Assembly: GCF_004363695.1 (NCBI RefSeq)
Contig: NZ_SNZC01000001.1
Span: 327,857 to 391,856, forward strand
Direction: 5' to 3'
DNA length: 64,000 nucleotides
Source of the DNA: Flavobacterium cheniae
GTDB lineage: Bacteria; Bacteroidota; Bacteroidia; Flavobacteriales; Flavobacteriaceae
The position numbers and the translations under genes were made by a program. The notes beneath the pieces were generated by a model. That model was not told where the DNA came from, did no database searches, and was given only the letters and a program-made list of their open reading frames with translations. This document shows, one piece after another, positions 27,001-35,941 of the stretch (position 1 is its first letter; each line of letters opens with the position of its first letter).

Positions 27001-28535
27001 ATTTGAATGTAGATTATGCGTTTGAGAAAAATGCCATAGTAGATTTAACCGAGCATCAATTTAGCTTGAGAAAAATTGAAGTAACCGATACCAAATACAA
27101 AACCAAAGGAGTAATTGATGGTACTATCCGACATGAAAATCTTGGCGATTGGGAACTTGATTTGCATTTAGTTTCTGATAATATTTTGGCTTTAGATACC
27201 AAAGATTCGGAAGATGCATATTATTACGGAACAGCTTTTATGAAAGGAAAAGCTAGTATTACTGGTTCTGTAGATGCTTTAAATATCAAAGTAGCAGGTG
27301 AATCTGAAAAAGGAACTTCTATAAAAATTCCTGTAAATGATGAAGAAGATTTAGGTAACAATTCGTTTATCAATTTTATGACAGTTGAAGAATTTCAAAA
27401 ATCATTAACTGAAAAAATTTCTAAAGAAAATAGATACGAAGGAATAGAACTTGATTTTAATTTTGATATTGATACCGATACTGATATTGAGATTATTTTA
27501 AATCGAGAAACCGGACATGCCATGAAAGGTAAGGGCTATGGTTCTATGCAAATGAATATTAATACTTTGGGTAAATTTGAAATGTATGGAGATTTTCAAG
27601 TTCAGGAAGGGGAATACAATTTCAAATATGGCGGAATTATCGATAAAAAATTTAGTGTCGAAAAAGGGGGAACTATCCGTTGGGATGGTAACCCAATGGA
27701 TGCTGTTTTAGACTTAAAAGCAACTTATAAAACTATGGCAAATCCAGCAGTTTTAGTTGAAAGTGCTTCTTTTAATAGAAAAGTTGATACCAATGTAACT
27801 ATTTTACTAAACGGAAATTTAAGCAATCCACAACCTGATTTTAATATTGATTTCCCAACAGTTAGTTCAGTATTAAAAAGTGAAATTGATTATAAGCTAC
27901 AAGATAAAGATACAAGACAAACTCAAGCTTTTGCTCTAATGGCAACTGGTTCTTTTGTAACAGCAGAATCTACAGGTAATGCCGCTTATGGTTCTTTAAT
28001 TGAAGGAGCAAGTTCTATTATTAATGGTTTGTTTGCCGATCAAGATAGTAACTTACAATTAGGATTAGATTATTCGCAAGGAAATAGATTAACTGATATA
28101 TCAGATAGAGTTGGAGTAACTATGAACACTCGAATTAATGACAGAATTTCAATTAATGGTAAAGTAGGAGTTCCTGTTGGTGGTGTAACTGAATCTGTCA
28201 TTGTGGGTAATTTAGAAGTTTTAATTCAAATTAATGAAGATGGTTCGCTTAACGCACATGTATTTAACCGTGAAAACGACATCAATTACGTAGGAGAAGG
28301 AATTGGATATACGCAAGGTCTTGGAATTACGTATAATGTTGAATTTGATACATTTAAAGAAATGATGCAAAAAATATTCAATACAAATAAAAAGAAGACA
28401 GATCCATCTAAATCGCAAGATGATTTACCTGATTCAGAATTTCCACCGGAGTTTATTGAATTCATCAATCAAAGAAAAACAAAATCAACAGAGGCTATTA
28501 AACCAGAACCTATTCATGTTCCTGAAATCGATTAA
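24096..28535 (+). CDS. tamB: TamB family envelope protein (start codon uncertain)
   Basis: This is a very large (1479 residues from TTG 24096) protein of the TamB/AsmA-like class, which spans the periplasm and shuttles phospholipids or helps outer-membrane protein assembly. It has one N-terminal membrane helix followed by long beta-rich repeats. The C-terminal TamB domain (about 1150-1420) includes GKGYGSMQMNINTLGKFEMY, GDFQVQEGEYNF, GGTIRWDGNPMDAVLDLKA and PDFNIDFPTVSS. The reading frame is open back to 24024, and its extra codons encode a basic stretch typical of an N-terminus, but no ATG, GTG or TTG occurs there. The first ordinary start is the TTG at 24096. It is divergent from tsaD. Confidence 0.9.
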   Translation: MLLLLLGILLSLPFVQTALGKYATDSLNKSFGTNISIGKVAITPFGSVKLGEVLVLDHHQDTLFYIKKLNTSILSFKKIYDPGHPYMKDVILNGLDARIVNYKGEKYTNLDKFIEAFDDGSPSSGKFRMKANKMTVFNSRFQYIDHNLKTPKMLDFTQLNGEIKDFFIKGANVTTYIEKLSFKDHRGLVVENITSDFTYTKKNILLDGLSMKTPESEMKGRVELKYDRKDFSDFNNKVVFDVQFDKASIASNDLNYFYNEFGKNNVFYVDTHLIGTLNNFTTHNLKLVDKNQSEIVGTINFQNLFGKGDQAFYMKGNFDRLTSSYDRLKAILPRILGKNLPSTLDKLGTVNMIGGVELTQKYINADVYLMSKLGELESNLSMQNIDVIDNALYKGNLILNDFDLGTLLGKQEIGRATLNLDVDGRGFTQKLLNTAIKGEIRKFYYNGYNYQNITVDGSMKMPYYKGYFNSNDPNLKMDFDGTIDLSLKAKKYDFKAQIDYADLHILNFYKTDSISIFKGTIDFKADGNSIDDLAGVLHVNDVSYQNSKDSYFFDDFEIVSSFDSDRVRTIDINSPDIITGQIVGKYKVSQVQKMVENALGSLYANYSPNKLEKGQFINFDLTLHDKIVEVFVPDVKISENTKLKGKINGDEGKFVFDFTSPNIIAYENTIENVNIEIDNKNPLYNAYITVDSIKNDKYKIADFNLINVTLNDTLFVRSEFKGGPKSEDTYDLNLYHTIDEDKQSILGFKKSEIKFKDYVWFINEGETNDNKIVFDKYLKNFNFEKLTLSHNDQKIDFFGTMRDSTYKDFKLTFDDVDLNKVTPSLDSLSFGGKVNGNITYKQDRNKYEPISNLTIDSLKINQFLLGDLDFKIEGNENFNQFKVNSSLKQEGQEHFFLDGNVNFVGQQSSLDLVAGFDKFNLAPFGSLLGNVLSDIRGNATGRATIGGSLTEPEMDGRLYLNDAGMRVPYLNVDYAFEKNAIVDLTEHQFSLRKIEVTDTKYKTKGVIDGTIRHENLGDWELDLHLVSDNILALDTKDSEDAYYYGTAFMKGKASITGSVDALNIKVAGESEKGTSIKIPVNDEEDLGNNSFINFMTVEEFQKSLTEKISKENRYEGIELDFNFDIDTDTDIEIILNRETGHAMKGKGYGSMQMNINTLGKFEMYGDFQVQEGEYNFKYGGIIDKKFSVEKGGTIRWDGNPMDAVLDLKATYKTMANPAVLVESASFNRKVDTNVTILLNGNLSNPQPDFNIDFPTVSSVLKSEIDYKLQDKDTRQTQAFALMATGSFVTAESTGNAAYGSLIEGASSIINGLFADQDSNLQLGLDYSQGNRLTDISDRVGVTMNTRINDRISINGKVGVPVGGVTESVIVGNLEVLIQINEDGSLNAHVFNRENDINYVGEGIGYTQGLGITYNVEFDTFKEMMQKIFNTNKKKTDPSKSQDDLPDSEFPPEFIEFINQRKTKSTEAIKPEPIHVPEID

Positions 28536-28670
28536 TTCGTAGTTTTTTAGTAGAAAAATCAAAAAGTTATTAACGAAAACGTTTGAATTTGCGACTATAA
28601 TTAAATAGTTTGCAAGAATCACTGTTTTTTTATTTTTCGTTTTATAACTTTACATAAACAATCAAAATAT

Positions 28671-29657
28671 ATGTCAACAAAGATTAAAAGAGTAGGTGTT
28701 TTAACTTCTGGTGGAGATTCTCCAGGAATGAATGCTGCCATTCGTGCAGTAGTTAGAGCTTGTGCTTATTATAATGTAGAATGTGTTGGTATTTACAGAG
28801 GATACCAAGGAATGATAGAAGGTGATTTTAAAGAAATGGGACCTCGTGATGTGAAAAACATTATTAATAAAGGAGGTACAATTTTAAAATCAGCTCGTTC
28901 GGCAGATTTTCGTACCGCAGAAGGAAGAAAAAGAGCATACGAAAACTTAGTAGCCGCTGGAATTGATTCATTTGTAGTAATAGGTGGAGATGGTAGTTTT
29001 ACAGGTGCTGAAATCTTCAATGAAGAATATAAATTTCCTGTAATCGGAATTCCAGGAACCATTGATAACGATATTTTTGGAACAAGTCATACATTAGGAT
29101 ACGACACCGCTTTGAATACCGTAATTGATGCTATTGATAAAATTAGAGATACCGCAAACTCTCACAACCGATTATTTTTCGTAGAAGTAATGGGAAGAGA
29201 TGCAGGTCATATCGCATTAAATGCTGGAATTGGAGCAGGAGCAGAAGAAATCCTAATTCCAGAAGAAGATTTTGGTTTAGAACGTTTAGTGGAATCATTA
29301 AAAAGAAGTAAGGATTCAGGAAAAACTTCAAGTATTGTGGTAGTTTCAGAAGGAGATAAAATTGGTAAAAATGTTTTCGAATTAAAAGATTACATAGAAG
29401 AAAATATGCCAGAATATGACGTACGTGTTTCAGTTTTAGGACACATGCAGCGCGGTGGTTCTCCATCTTGCTTTGATCGAGTTTTAGCGTCTAGATTAGG
29501 AGTTAAAGCAGTTGAAACTTTATTAGAAGGAAAATCAAACTTCATGGTGGGTTTATATCAAGATAAAGTAACACTAACACCATTAGAACAAGCCATTAAA
29601 GGACAAAGTGAAATAGATATGGAATTGGTAAAAGTATCCGATATCGTATCATCATAA
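28671..29657 (+). CDS. pfkA: ATP-dependent 6-phosphofructokinase
   Basis: PfkA phosphorylates fructose-6-phosphate in glycolysis. The 328-residue length is standard. GGDSPGMNA (14-22) and GGDGS (105-109) form the nucleotide site; the Gly in GGDGS is the mark of ATP-dependent rather than pyrophosphate-dependent enzymes. The catalytic Asp132 is in PGTIDND, and MGRDAGHIAL and GHMQRGGSPS complete the sugar-phosphate site. It lies 27 bases ahead of gapA on the same strand, so the two glycolytic genes are probably one transcript. Confidence 0.97.
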   Translation: MSTKIKRVGVLTSGGDSPGMNAAIRAVVRACAYYNVECVGIYRGYQGMIEGDFKEMGPRDVKNIINKGGTILKSARSADFRTAEGRKRAYENLVAAGIDSFVVIGGDGSFTGAEIFNEEYKFPVIGIPGTIDNDIFGTSHTLGYDTALNTVIDAIDKIRDTANSHNRLFFVEVMGRDAGHIALNAGIGAGAEEILIPEEDFGLERLVESLKRSKDSGKTSSIVVVSEGDKIGKNVFELKDYIEENMPEYDVRVSVLGHMQRGGSPSCFDRVLASRLGVKAVETLLEGKSNFMVGLYQDKVTLTPLEQAIKGQSEIDMELVKVSDIVSS

Positions 29658-29669
29658 TAAAAATAGTAA

Positions 29670-30689
<1,020 letters not shown>

Positions 30690-30700
30690 TATTTCTTTAA

Positions 30701-30728
30701 AAAAATCCCGTTACATTTGTGTGCGGGA
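30701..30728 (+). terminator. pfkA-gapA terminator
   Basis: AAAAATCCCG (30701-30710) is complementary to the CGGGATTTTT that starts at 30724. A run of T follows, ending about 30 bases before the next gene. Confidence 0.85.
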
Positions 30729-30764
30729 TTTTTTTGTTCCTTAAACTAAACTAACACCAACCAA

Positions 30765-31616
30765 ATGAAATTATTAGTTGACAGTGGTTCTACTAAAGCC
30801 GATTGGATTGCTATTGATGATAACGGAAAAGTATTATTCACTACTCAAACTTTAGGATTAAACCCTGAAGTATTACACAAAGAAGAAATTATCAATCGTT
30901 TAGACGATAAATTTGATATTTCGCACAACAAAGACAAAGCAACTCACTTGTTCTTTTACGGAGCAGGTTGCGGAACCGATAGAATGAAAGACTTTCTAAC
31001 ATTAGTTTTTCAAGAATATTTTACAAATGCTAATGTAGTTGTTCATGAAGATACGTATGCTGCGGTTTATGCTACAACGCCAAAAGATCAAAAAGCCATT
31101 GTTTGTATCTTAGGAACTGGTTCGAATTGTTCTTATTTTGATGGAAAAGTTTTGCACCAAAAAGTACAATCTCTTGGTTATATTGCCATGGATGATTGTT
31201 CTGGAAATCGTTTTGGACGTCATTTAATTCGTGGATATTATTTTGGTAAAATGCCAAAAGAATTAGCACAAGAATTTGAAGAAGAATATAATGTGGATGC
31301 TGATTACATCAAGCAAAACTTATATAAAGAACCAAATCCAAATGCGTACTTAGCAACATTTGCAAAATTCTTAATCAAGCATAAAGACACCGAATTCTGT
31401 CAAAAATTCATTCAAGAAGAAATGGAATGTTTTGTTGAAAACTACGTTGAGCAGTTCGAAAATTGTAAAGAAGTTCCAGTACATTTTATAGGTTCGATTG
31501 CGTTTTATTTGAAAGAGGAATTAACAGAAGTATTAAAAAAACGCGGAATTACAATAGGAAATGTGTTACGAAGACCAATTGACGGATTAATTGAATATCA
31601 CATTTTAAACAAATAA
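30765..31616 (+). CDS. N-acetylglucosamine kinase-like BadF/BadG ATPase
   Basis: The 283-residue protein is an ASKHA-fold sugar kinase. The N-terminal phosphate loop LVDSGSTKADWIAID (3-17) and the ILGTGSNCSYFDGK motif (about 117-130), followed by DDCSGNRFGRHL, match the bacterial GlcNAc/glucosamine kinase group of the BadF/BadG/BcrA family. It probably phosphorylates GlcNAc released in wall recycling, which would fit the GH3 hexosaminidase at 43.8 kb, though that link is an inference. It lies behind the gapA terminator with its own downstream terminator. Confidence 0.85.
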   Translation: MKLLVDSGSTKADWIAIDDNGKVLFTTQTLGLNPEVLHKEEIINRLDDKFDISHNKDKATHLFFYGAGCGTDRMKDFLTLVFQEYFTNANVVVHEDTYAAVYATTPKDQKAIVCILGTGSNCSYFDGKVLHQKVQSLGYIAMDDCSGNRFGRHLIRGYYFGKMPKELAQEFEEEYNVDADYIKQNLYKEPNPNAYLATFAKFLIKHKDTEFCQKFIQEEMECFVENYVEQFENCKEVPVHFIGSIAFYLKEELTEVLKKRGITIGNVLRRPIDGLIEYHILNK

Positions 31617-31633
31617 TTAAAATGAAATAGATA

Positions 31634-31676
31634 AAATCTCAAATCAGAAGCAATTGATTTGGGATTTTTTATTTTT
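31634..31676 (+). terminator. Terminator of the GlcNAc-kinase-like gene, overlapping the mgsA promoter
   Basis: AAATCTCAAATCA (31634-31646) pairs with TGATTTGGGATTT (31655-31667) with one wobble pair, followed by a T-rich run to 31676. The right arm overlaps the possible -33 region of mgsA. Confidence 0.75.
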
Positions 31677-31683
31677 ATCTTTG
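31654..31683 (+). promoter_or_regulatory. Predicted mgsA promoter
   Basis: TATCTTTG (31676-31683) fits TAnnTTTG exactly. TTGA at 31654 lies 18 bases upstream, and a TTTG at 31658 lies only 14 bases upstream. The mgsA ATG is 17 bases downstream of the -7 element. Confidence 0.5.
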
Positions 31684-31700
31684 TAAGGAAATTAAAGAAT

Positions 31701-32072
31701 ATGGAAATAGCCATTATAGCGCACGACGGAAAAAAAGCCGATATGGTGCAGTTTTTAAATAAAAACAAAGCCCTTTTATTAAGAGACAATCTTAAAATTA
31801 TTGCTACTGGAACAACTGGTTCAAAAGCAGAAGCAGCTGGTTTTAAAGTAAAGAAAATGCTTTCAGGACCATTAGGTGGTGATGCTCAAATTGCAGCAAG
31901 AGTAGCAGAAGGAAAAACCAAAATGGTATTGTTTTTCAAAGACCCAAACTCCAGTCACGCCCACGAAGTGGATATTAATATGCTAATTCGTATTTGCGAT
32001 GTTCATAATGTCCCTTTAGCTACGAATGAAGCAACAGCGCAGTTGTTATTGTTGGGATTGGATGAAGTTTAA
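31701..32072 (+). CDS. mgsA: Methylglyoxal synthase
   Basis: MgsA converts dihydroxyacetone phosphate to methylglyoxal and phosphate, a bypass used when phosphorylated sugars build up. The frame is open from 31659, but the ATG at 31701 gives MEIAIIAHDGKKADMV, the usual N-terminus, and 123 residues. ATGTTGSKAEAAGF (about 36-49) and GPLGGDAQIAARVAEGK (about 57-73) form the phosphate and active sites, with the catalytic Asp in GGDAQ. VPLATNEATAQLL is the typical C-terminus. Its position just behind the glycolytic genes fits its role. Confidence 0.95.
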   Translation: MEIAIIAHDGKKADMVQFLNKNKALLLRDNLKIIATGTTGSKAEAAGFKVKKMLSGPLGGDAQIAARVAEGKTKMVLFFKDPNSSHAHEVDINMLIRICDVHNVPLATNEATAQLLLLGLDEV

Positions 32073-32086
32073 CTTTTATTTATTTT

Positions 32087-32156
32087 GTGGGCAAGGAATG
32101 TAATTGCGTGCTTTTGATTAAATTCAAAAGTATCCATTGAAGCAAACCGCAGTTAG
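32087..32156 (-). repeat. Composite repeat: CTAAC/TGCGGTTT module plus degenerate palindrome (copy 3)
   Basis: On the minus strand CTAACTGCGGTTTGCT (32156-32141) is followed after 26 bases by a degenerate palindromic unit (32114-32087) related to those at 759-786 and 289-316. The order and spacing match the element at 715-786. It lies 9 bases beyond the stop codon of the small gene ending at 32166. Confidence 0.65.
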
Positions 32157-32165
32157 TGGCTGGAT

Positions 32166-32648
32166 TCAATTTTTCCCAATCCATTTTCCTTTACACCAAT
32201 TTATAACTTTACCATAAATATCCATTTCAAAAAGATAATTGATAACTTCGTTTTTGTAGGTTTCGACAATTGTGACAAAGTTTTGATTTTCATCTCTTTT
32301 CAGATTTGATATAACAAAAGTTCTTGGATAATCACCTTTTTTAAACTTCTTTATTTTTTTAAATCTATTATCATTACTTAAATTAATGTTTTTTAACTTA
32401 ATATTATTTTTACTTTCAACTAAAGCAAACATAGTGTCTTGCCATTTAAGTGCGTATTTTTCAGTACAATCTGATTCCCAATAATTATAATCCTGAACTT
32501 TAATAACAAAGTTAATTTTCGATGAAGTTTTATCAATTATAGAATCTTTATAAAATTCAAATGCTTTTTGTTCAAAATTAATGTTTTCTTGTCCGAAAAG
32601 CGATAAAAAACTAATAAGGATAAATGATATAGAAAATTTTGATTTCAT
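32166..32648 (-). CDS. Small secreted protein, unknown function
   Basis: The 160-residue product has a signal peptide (MKSKFSISFILISFLSLFGQ). The mature part is Lys/Asn-rich, with three cysteines (one in WESDCTEKY and one in INWCKGKW are clear) and a strand-rich C-terminus. No family was recognised. It sits between the ridA terminator (32713-32752) and a composite palindromic repeat, in the same arrangement as the small membrane-protein genes at 340-1338 behind yebC. It reads in the direction of ridA but beyond its terminator. Confidence 0.55.
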   Translation of the reverse strand: MKSKFSISFILISFLSLFGQENINFEQKAFEFYKDSIIDKTSSKINFVIKVQDYNYWESDCTEKYALKWQDTMFALVESKNNIKLKNINLSNDNRFKKIKKFKKGDYPRTFVISNLKRDENQNFVTIVETYKNEVINYLFEMDIYGKVINWCKGKWIGKN

Positions 32649-32710
32649 TCTTTTAATATAATTTTATACTTATGATTAATAAATAAATAGTGTATTAAAG
32701 TTATTACTTT

Positions 32711-32752
32711 TAGCTAATATATAAAAAAATCCCCACAAAAATTGTGAGGATT
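32711..32752 (-). terminator. Terminator of lptD-ridA, repeated-sequence type
   Basis: AAATCCCCACA pairs with TGTGAGGATTT across about 32727-32753 with one mismatch that becomes a G-U pair in RNA. The flank GCTAATATATAAAAAAATCC (32713-32732) is identical to 1400-1419 beside the yebC terminator. Confidence 0.8.
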
Positions 32753-32775
32753 TCAAATTATAAAGTGTAGCAAAT

Positions 32776-33156
32776 TTATTTCACTGCTATCATTGAGATT
32801 TCAATATTTACATTTTTTGGTAAGCAGGCTACTTGTAAGGTTTCTCTTGCTGGCGCTGTGGCTTCATCAAAATAACTTCCGTAAACGGTATTAATTCTTG
32901 CAAAATCACCCATATTCATAATAAAAATGGTAGTTTTAATTACGTTTTCAAATGTCATGTCGGCTGCAGCTAAAACGGCTTTCATGTTTTCCATTACTTG
33001 TTTGGTTTCAGTTTCAATATCGTCTAAAACCAACTCCATAGTGGCTGGGTCTAAAGCAATTTGCCCTGAAGTGTATAAGGTGTTGCCTACCAAAACAGCT
33101 TGGTTATAAGGTCCAATAGGAGCAGGCGCTTTATCGGTATAAATAATTTTTTTCAT
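32776..33156 (-). CDS. ridA: RidA family enamine/imine deaminase
   Basis: RidA hydrolyses reactive enamines and imines such as 2-aminoacrylate that leak from PLP enzymes. At 126 residues it is full length. The family signatures are APAPIGPYNQAV (10-21), LYTSGQIALDP (27-37) and the C-terminal RETLQVACLPKN with the conserved Arg104, plus Glu119. It starts 12 bases after the lptD stop on the same strand, so it is probably co-transcribed with lptD even though the functions are unrelated. Confidence 0.95.
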   Translation of the reverse strand: MKKIIYTDKAPAPIGPYNQAVLVGNTLYTSGQIALDPATMELVLDDIETETKQVMENMKAVLAAADMTFENVIKTTIFIMNMGDFARINTVYGSYFDEATAPARETLQVACLPKNVNIEISMIAVK

Positions 33157-33168
33157 GTTGTATGTTTA

Positions 33169-35820
33169 TTATTGTGTGAAAACGCGGTCTGGTAATTGGC
33201 GTTTGTCGTATTTAATATCACTTAATATAGAAGATGAAATTCCTATGAAAAAGCCCCAGTAGGTGTTTTGTCCAAATGGTACCCAGTTGAAACTCATTCT
33301 CCAACTTTCTAAATCACGTTCAAAACGCAATTGCGTAAACGTAACGCCTTTTTGCACAAAATCATATCCTGATGAAAATCCAACTTTCCATCTTGGCGCT
33401 AATTCGATATTTCCTGATGCCATTAAAGAGTGAGAAGCAATTTCGTTTTGTCTGTTTGTATTGTTGTAATTCATTGAATAAGCAATAACTAAATCCCAAG
33501 GCAGTTTAGTATTGTACCATTCTGAATTAGAATCTTTTTTTTCACCTTCTTCGTCTTTTTTAAACAAACTTTGGCGGTTATCACTTAAATCAGCACCTAC
33601 ACCAAATAAATCGTCTTCACGACCTCCATTTTGAACATTTTGTTCATTTGATTTATTTTTATTGTCACCATCAGCACTTGAAAAACTATAGTTTAAAGTT
33701 AAATTGGCGCGAGGCAATCTTAGTAAACTCCCACCATTATCAATATTGAATTTTTCTATTCTTCTTCCCGAATTGTCAATCGCATACGGATCAAGAACGG
33801 CTGCAAAATTGACACTCATCTTTTGTTTGAACAATTGTGTTCCACCACTAACCGAAATTTCTTTTAATTTTAAAGAATCGGCTGTAAAATCGTATCGAGT
33901 AGCAAAATTTAAGTTGTTTAAAAGCATTACTTTCTTAGTCTCACCTTTTTTACTTTCCTTGTCTTTTACTTTGGCTTCAAAAGTATTACTTACGGAAAAA
34001 TTTAATGCGTTGGAAATATTATTTGAAGGCGAACCAAAAAGACCGTTATCAAATTTTGTATAATCGGCAAAATTTATTCCAGTAGCATCTAAAGCATATC
34101 TTTCAAAGTATTGATCAAAACTTGGGGTATAACCATATGAAATATTTGGTCGAACTACATGGCGAATAGCTTCAATTTTTTTACCTTCTCCAAAATTAAA
34201 AGTACCATAAAGTGTTGTTCCAATTCCAGCATTGAAATTATAAGTACGGTAAGATTCAAAACCTTTTTGATCTATAGTAACTACTTTGTTTTCTGTAGCG
34301 CTATAAAATTTTTCGATAGTATTTAATGTCCAAACTTCATTATAGTTAGCACTAGCTGTAACACTAAAGTGTCTAAAAACTTTAAAATTGGTGCTAATAG
34401 GAATAGAGTGTTGAAATCCAGTTCTTGCATCTCTAAACATTTGAGGCTTAAAGAATAAAGAATCAGTAGTACGAATTCTGTTTTCTCCTCTAATATTATA
34501 TTGTAAATTAATATTTTTTATGAATCCTTTTTTAACTCCATCTTTGGAAGCAAAGGGAAAAATACGATCAACACTTGCTTGAAACGTTGGAAGTGTCATG
34601 TCGATTTGTTGCGTATTTGTATTTTGAGAATGCGTTGCAGACAAAGACATGTTTACTTGAGGAACCGTTTGAAAGGTTTTTGAATAGGAAACAGAAGAAC
34701 TTAAATTGTTATTTACTGTTGAACCAATGTTATTCAAATTTACCGATTGTCTAAAGTATTGACTACTTCCTAAATTTACCGATGCCGAAAATCTAGAATT
34801 AGGTGAAGCTTTAGTGTCTTGGCTATGCGACCATTGAATATTGTATTGTCTGGATTTTAAATAATCTGGAAAACCTTTTTCACTTTGAATGTTGTTTTCA
34901 AATCTAAGATTTACACGACCATTAAATTTATAGCGTTTGGCGTAACTACTTTCGGCTCGTAAACCATAACTACCATTTGTATAATAATCTCCTAAAACGG
35001 CTAAATCATAATAATCACTTAGTGCAAAATAATAACCTCCGTTTTGTAAAAAGTAACCTTGTCTGTTGTTTTGTCCTGGAGTTGGCATGATAAAACCTGA
35101 AGTACTTTTCTCGGTCATTGGAAAATAACCAAACGGCAACCAAATAGGAGTAGGAACATCCGCAATGTACATTTGAGTAGAACTAATTACAACTTTTTTC
35201 TTAGGTACAAACTTTACTCTTTTAACTAAAAAATAATATTCTGGTTCTTCTATATTTTTAGAAGTAGTCATTCGGGCATTTTTCATAAAATAAACCGAAT
35301 CATTTTCTTTTTTAGAAATTTCAGCTTTTATAAAAAGTTCACCTTGTTGCGTTCTCGAATTCCAAACTTTAGCTCTTTTTGATTTGGTGTGAAAAATAAT
35401 AGAATCGGGTTCAACAACATTGTCTCCTTGTTTGAATATAGGACGTTGAATATAATTTCCAGCCGAATCTTTTAATCTTCCAGCATAAACTAGATTTTTT
35501 TCATAGTCTAAAACAATTCTACCAGCTTTAAGTTCAAAATCGGTATAGTAGATTTCTGCTTCATCGTGAAGAGTAACAGTTTTTTTCTTTTGGTCAAGTT
35601 TTTCATATTCTTTCGCTTTCATATTTACCACACCATCTAAGAAAGGTTTTTTCTTTTTTATAGTGTCTTTAGTAGAAGCAGTAGAATCTTTAACTTTTTC
35701 AAGATCAGACTTCGTTAAAATAACGGTACCTGGAATTGGATTTTCTTGAGAAAAAATAGAGGTGGTTCCTAATGTTAGAAAAATTACTGAAAAAACGATA
35801 TGAAATAACTTTGTATGCAA
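33169..35820 (-). CDS. lptD: LPS assembly outer-membrane protein LptD (Bacteroidota type)
   Basis: LptD is the outer-membrane barrel that places lipopolysaccharide in the outer leaflet. An N-terminal OstA-like jellyroll (KAKEYEKLDQKKKTVTLHDEAEIYY, cited in part, then LKAGRIVLDYEK) is followed by a long barrel with many aromatic strands. No ATG is available at the start. The frame is open past 35871, and TTG codons at 35871 and 35820 are the candidates. The TTG at 35820 gives a clean signal peptide (MHTKLFHIVFSVIFLTLG ... FSQ) and 883 residues, so I prefer it; the TTG at 35871 would give 900. A -7 element lies at 35898-35891. ridA follows after 12 bases. Confidence 0.88.
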   Translation of the reverse strand: MHTKLFHIVFSVIFLTLGTTSIFSQENPIPGTVILTKSDLEKVKDSTASTKDTIKKKKPFLDGVVNMKAKEYEKLDQKKKTVTLHDEAEIYYTDFELKAGRIVLDYEKNLVYAGRLKDSAGNYIQRPIFKQGDNVVEPDSIIFHTKSKRAKVWNSRTQQGELFIKAEISKKENDSVYFMKNARMTTSKNIEEPEYYFLVKRVKFVPKKKVVISSTQMYIADVPTPIWLPFGYFPMTEKSTSGFIMPTPGQNNRQGYFLQNGGYYFALSDYYDLAVLGDYYTNGSYGLRAESSYAKRYKFNGRVNLRFENNIQSEKGFPDYLKSRQYNIQWSHSQDTKASPNSRFSASVNLGSSQYFRQSVNLNNIGSTVNNNLSSSVSYSKTFQTVPQVNMSLSATHSQNTNTQQIDMTLPTFQASVDRIFPFASKDGVKKGFIKNINLQYNIRGENRIRTTDSLFFKPQMFRDARTGFQHSIPISTNFKVFRHFSVTASANYNEVWTLNTIEKFYSATENKVVTIDQKGFESYRTYNFNAGIGTTLYGTFNFGEGKKIEAIRHVVRPNISYGYTPSFDQYFERYALDATGINFADYTKFDNGLFGSPSNNISNALNFSVSNTFEAKVKDKESKKGETKKVMLLNNLNFATRYDFTADSLKLKEISVSGGTQLFKQKMSVNFAAVLDPYAIDNSGRRIEKFNIDNGGSLLRLPRANLTLNYSFSSADGDNKNKSNEQNVQNGGREDDLFGVGADLSDNRQSLFKKDEEGEKKDSNSEWYNTKLPWDLVIAYSMNYNNTNRQNEIASHSLMASGNIELAPRWKVGFSSGYDFVQKGVTFTQLRFERDLESWRMSFNWVPFGQNTYWGFFIGISSSILSDIKYDKRQLPDRVFTQ

Positions 35821-35890
35821 TGCTTTTAATAGTATTTTTGTAAAAATTTGGCTCACTTTTTGAAGTGTCAAACTTACATATATTTTTTTG

Positions 35891-35898
35891 CAAAAATA
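35891..35898 (-). promoter_or_regulatory. Predicted -7 element of lptD
   Basis: On the minus strand 35898-35891 reads TATTTTTG, an exact TAnnTTTG. No TTTG is found at the -33 distance. It lies in the 70-base gap shared with the divergent amidase gene. Confidence 0.35.
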
Positions 35899-35941
35899 AT
35901 GTTTTAATATAATTATAACTTATAAACTTATCAATTGTTTT

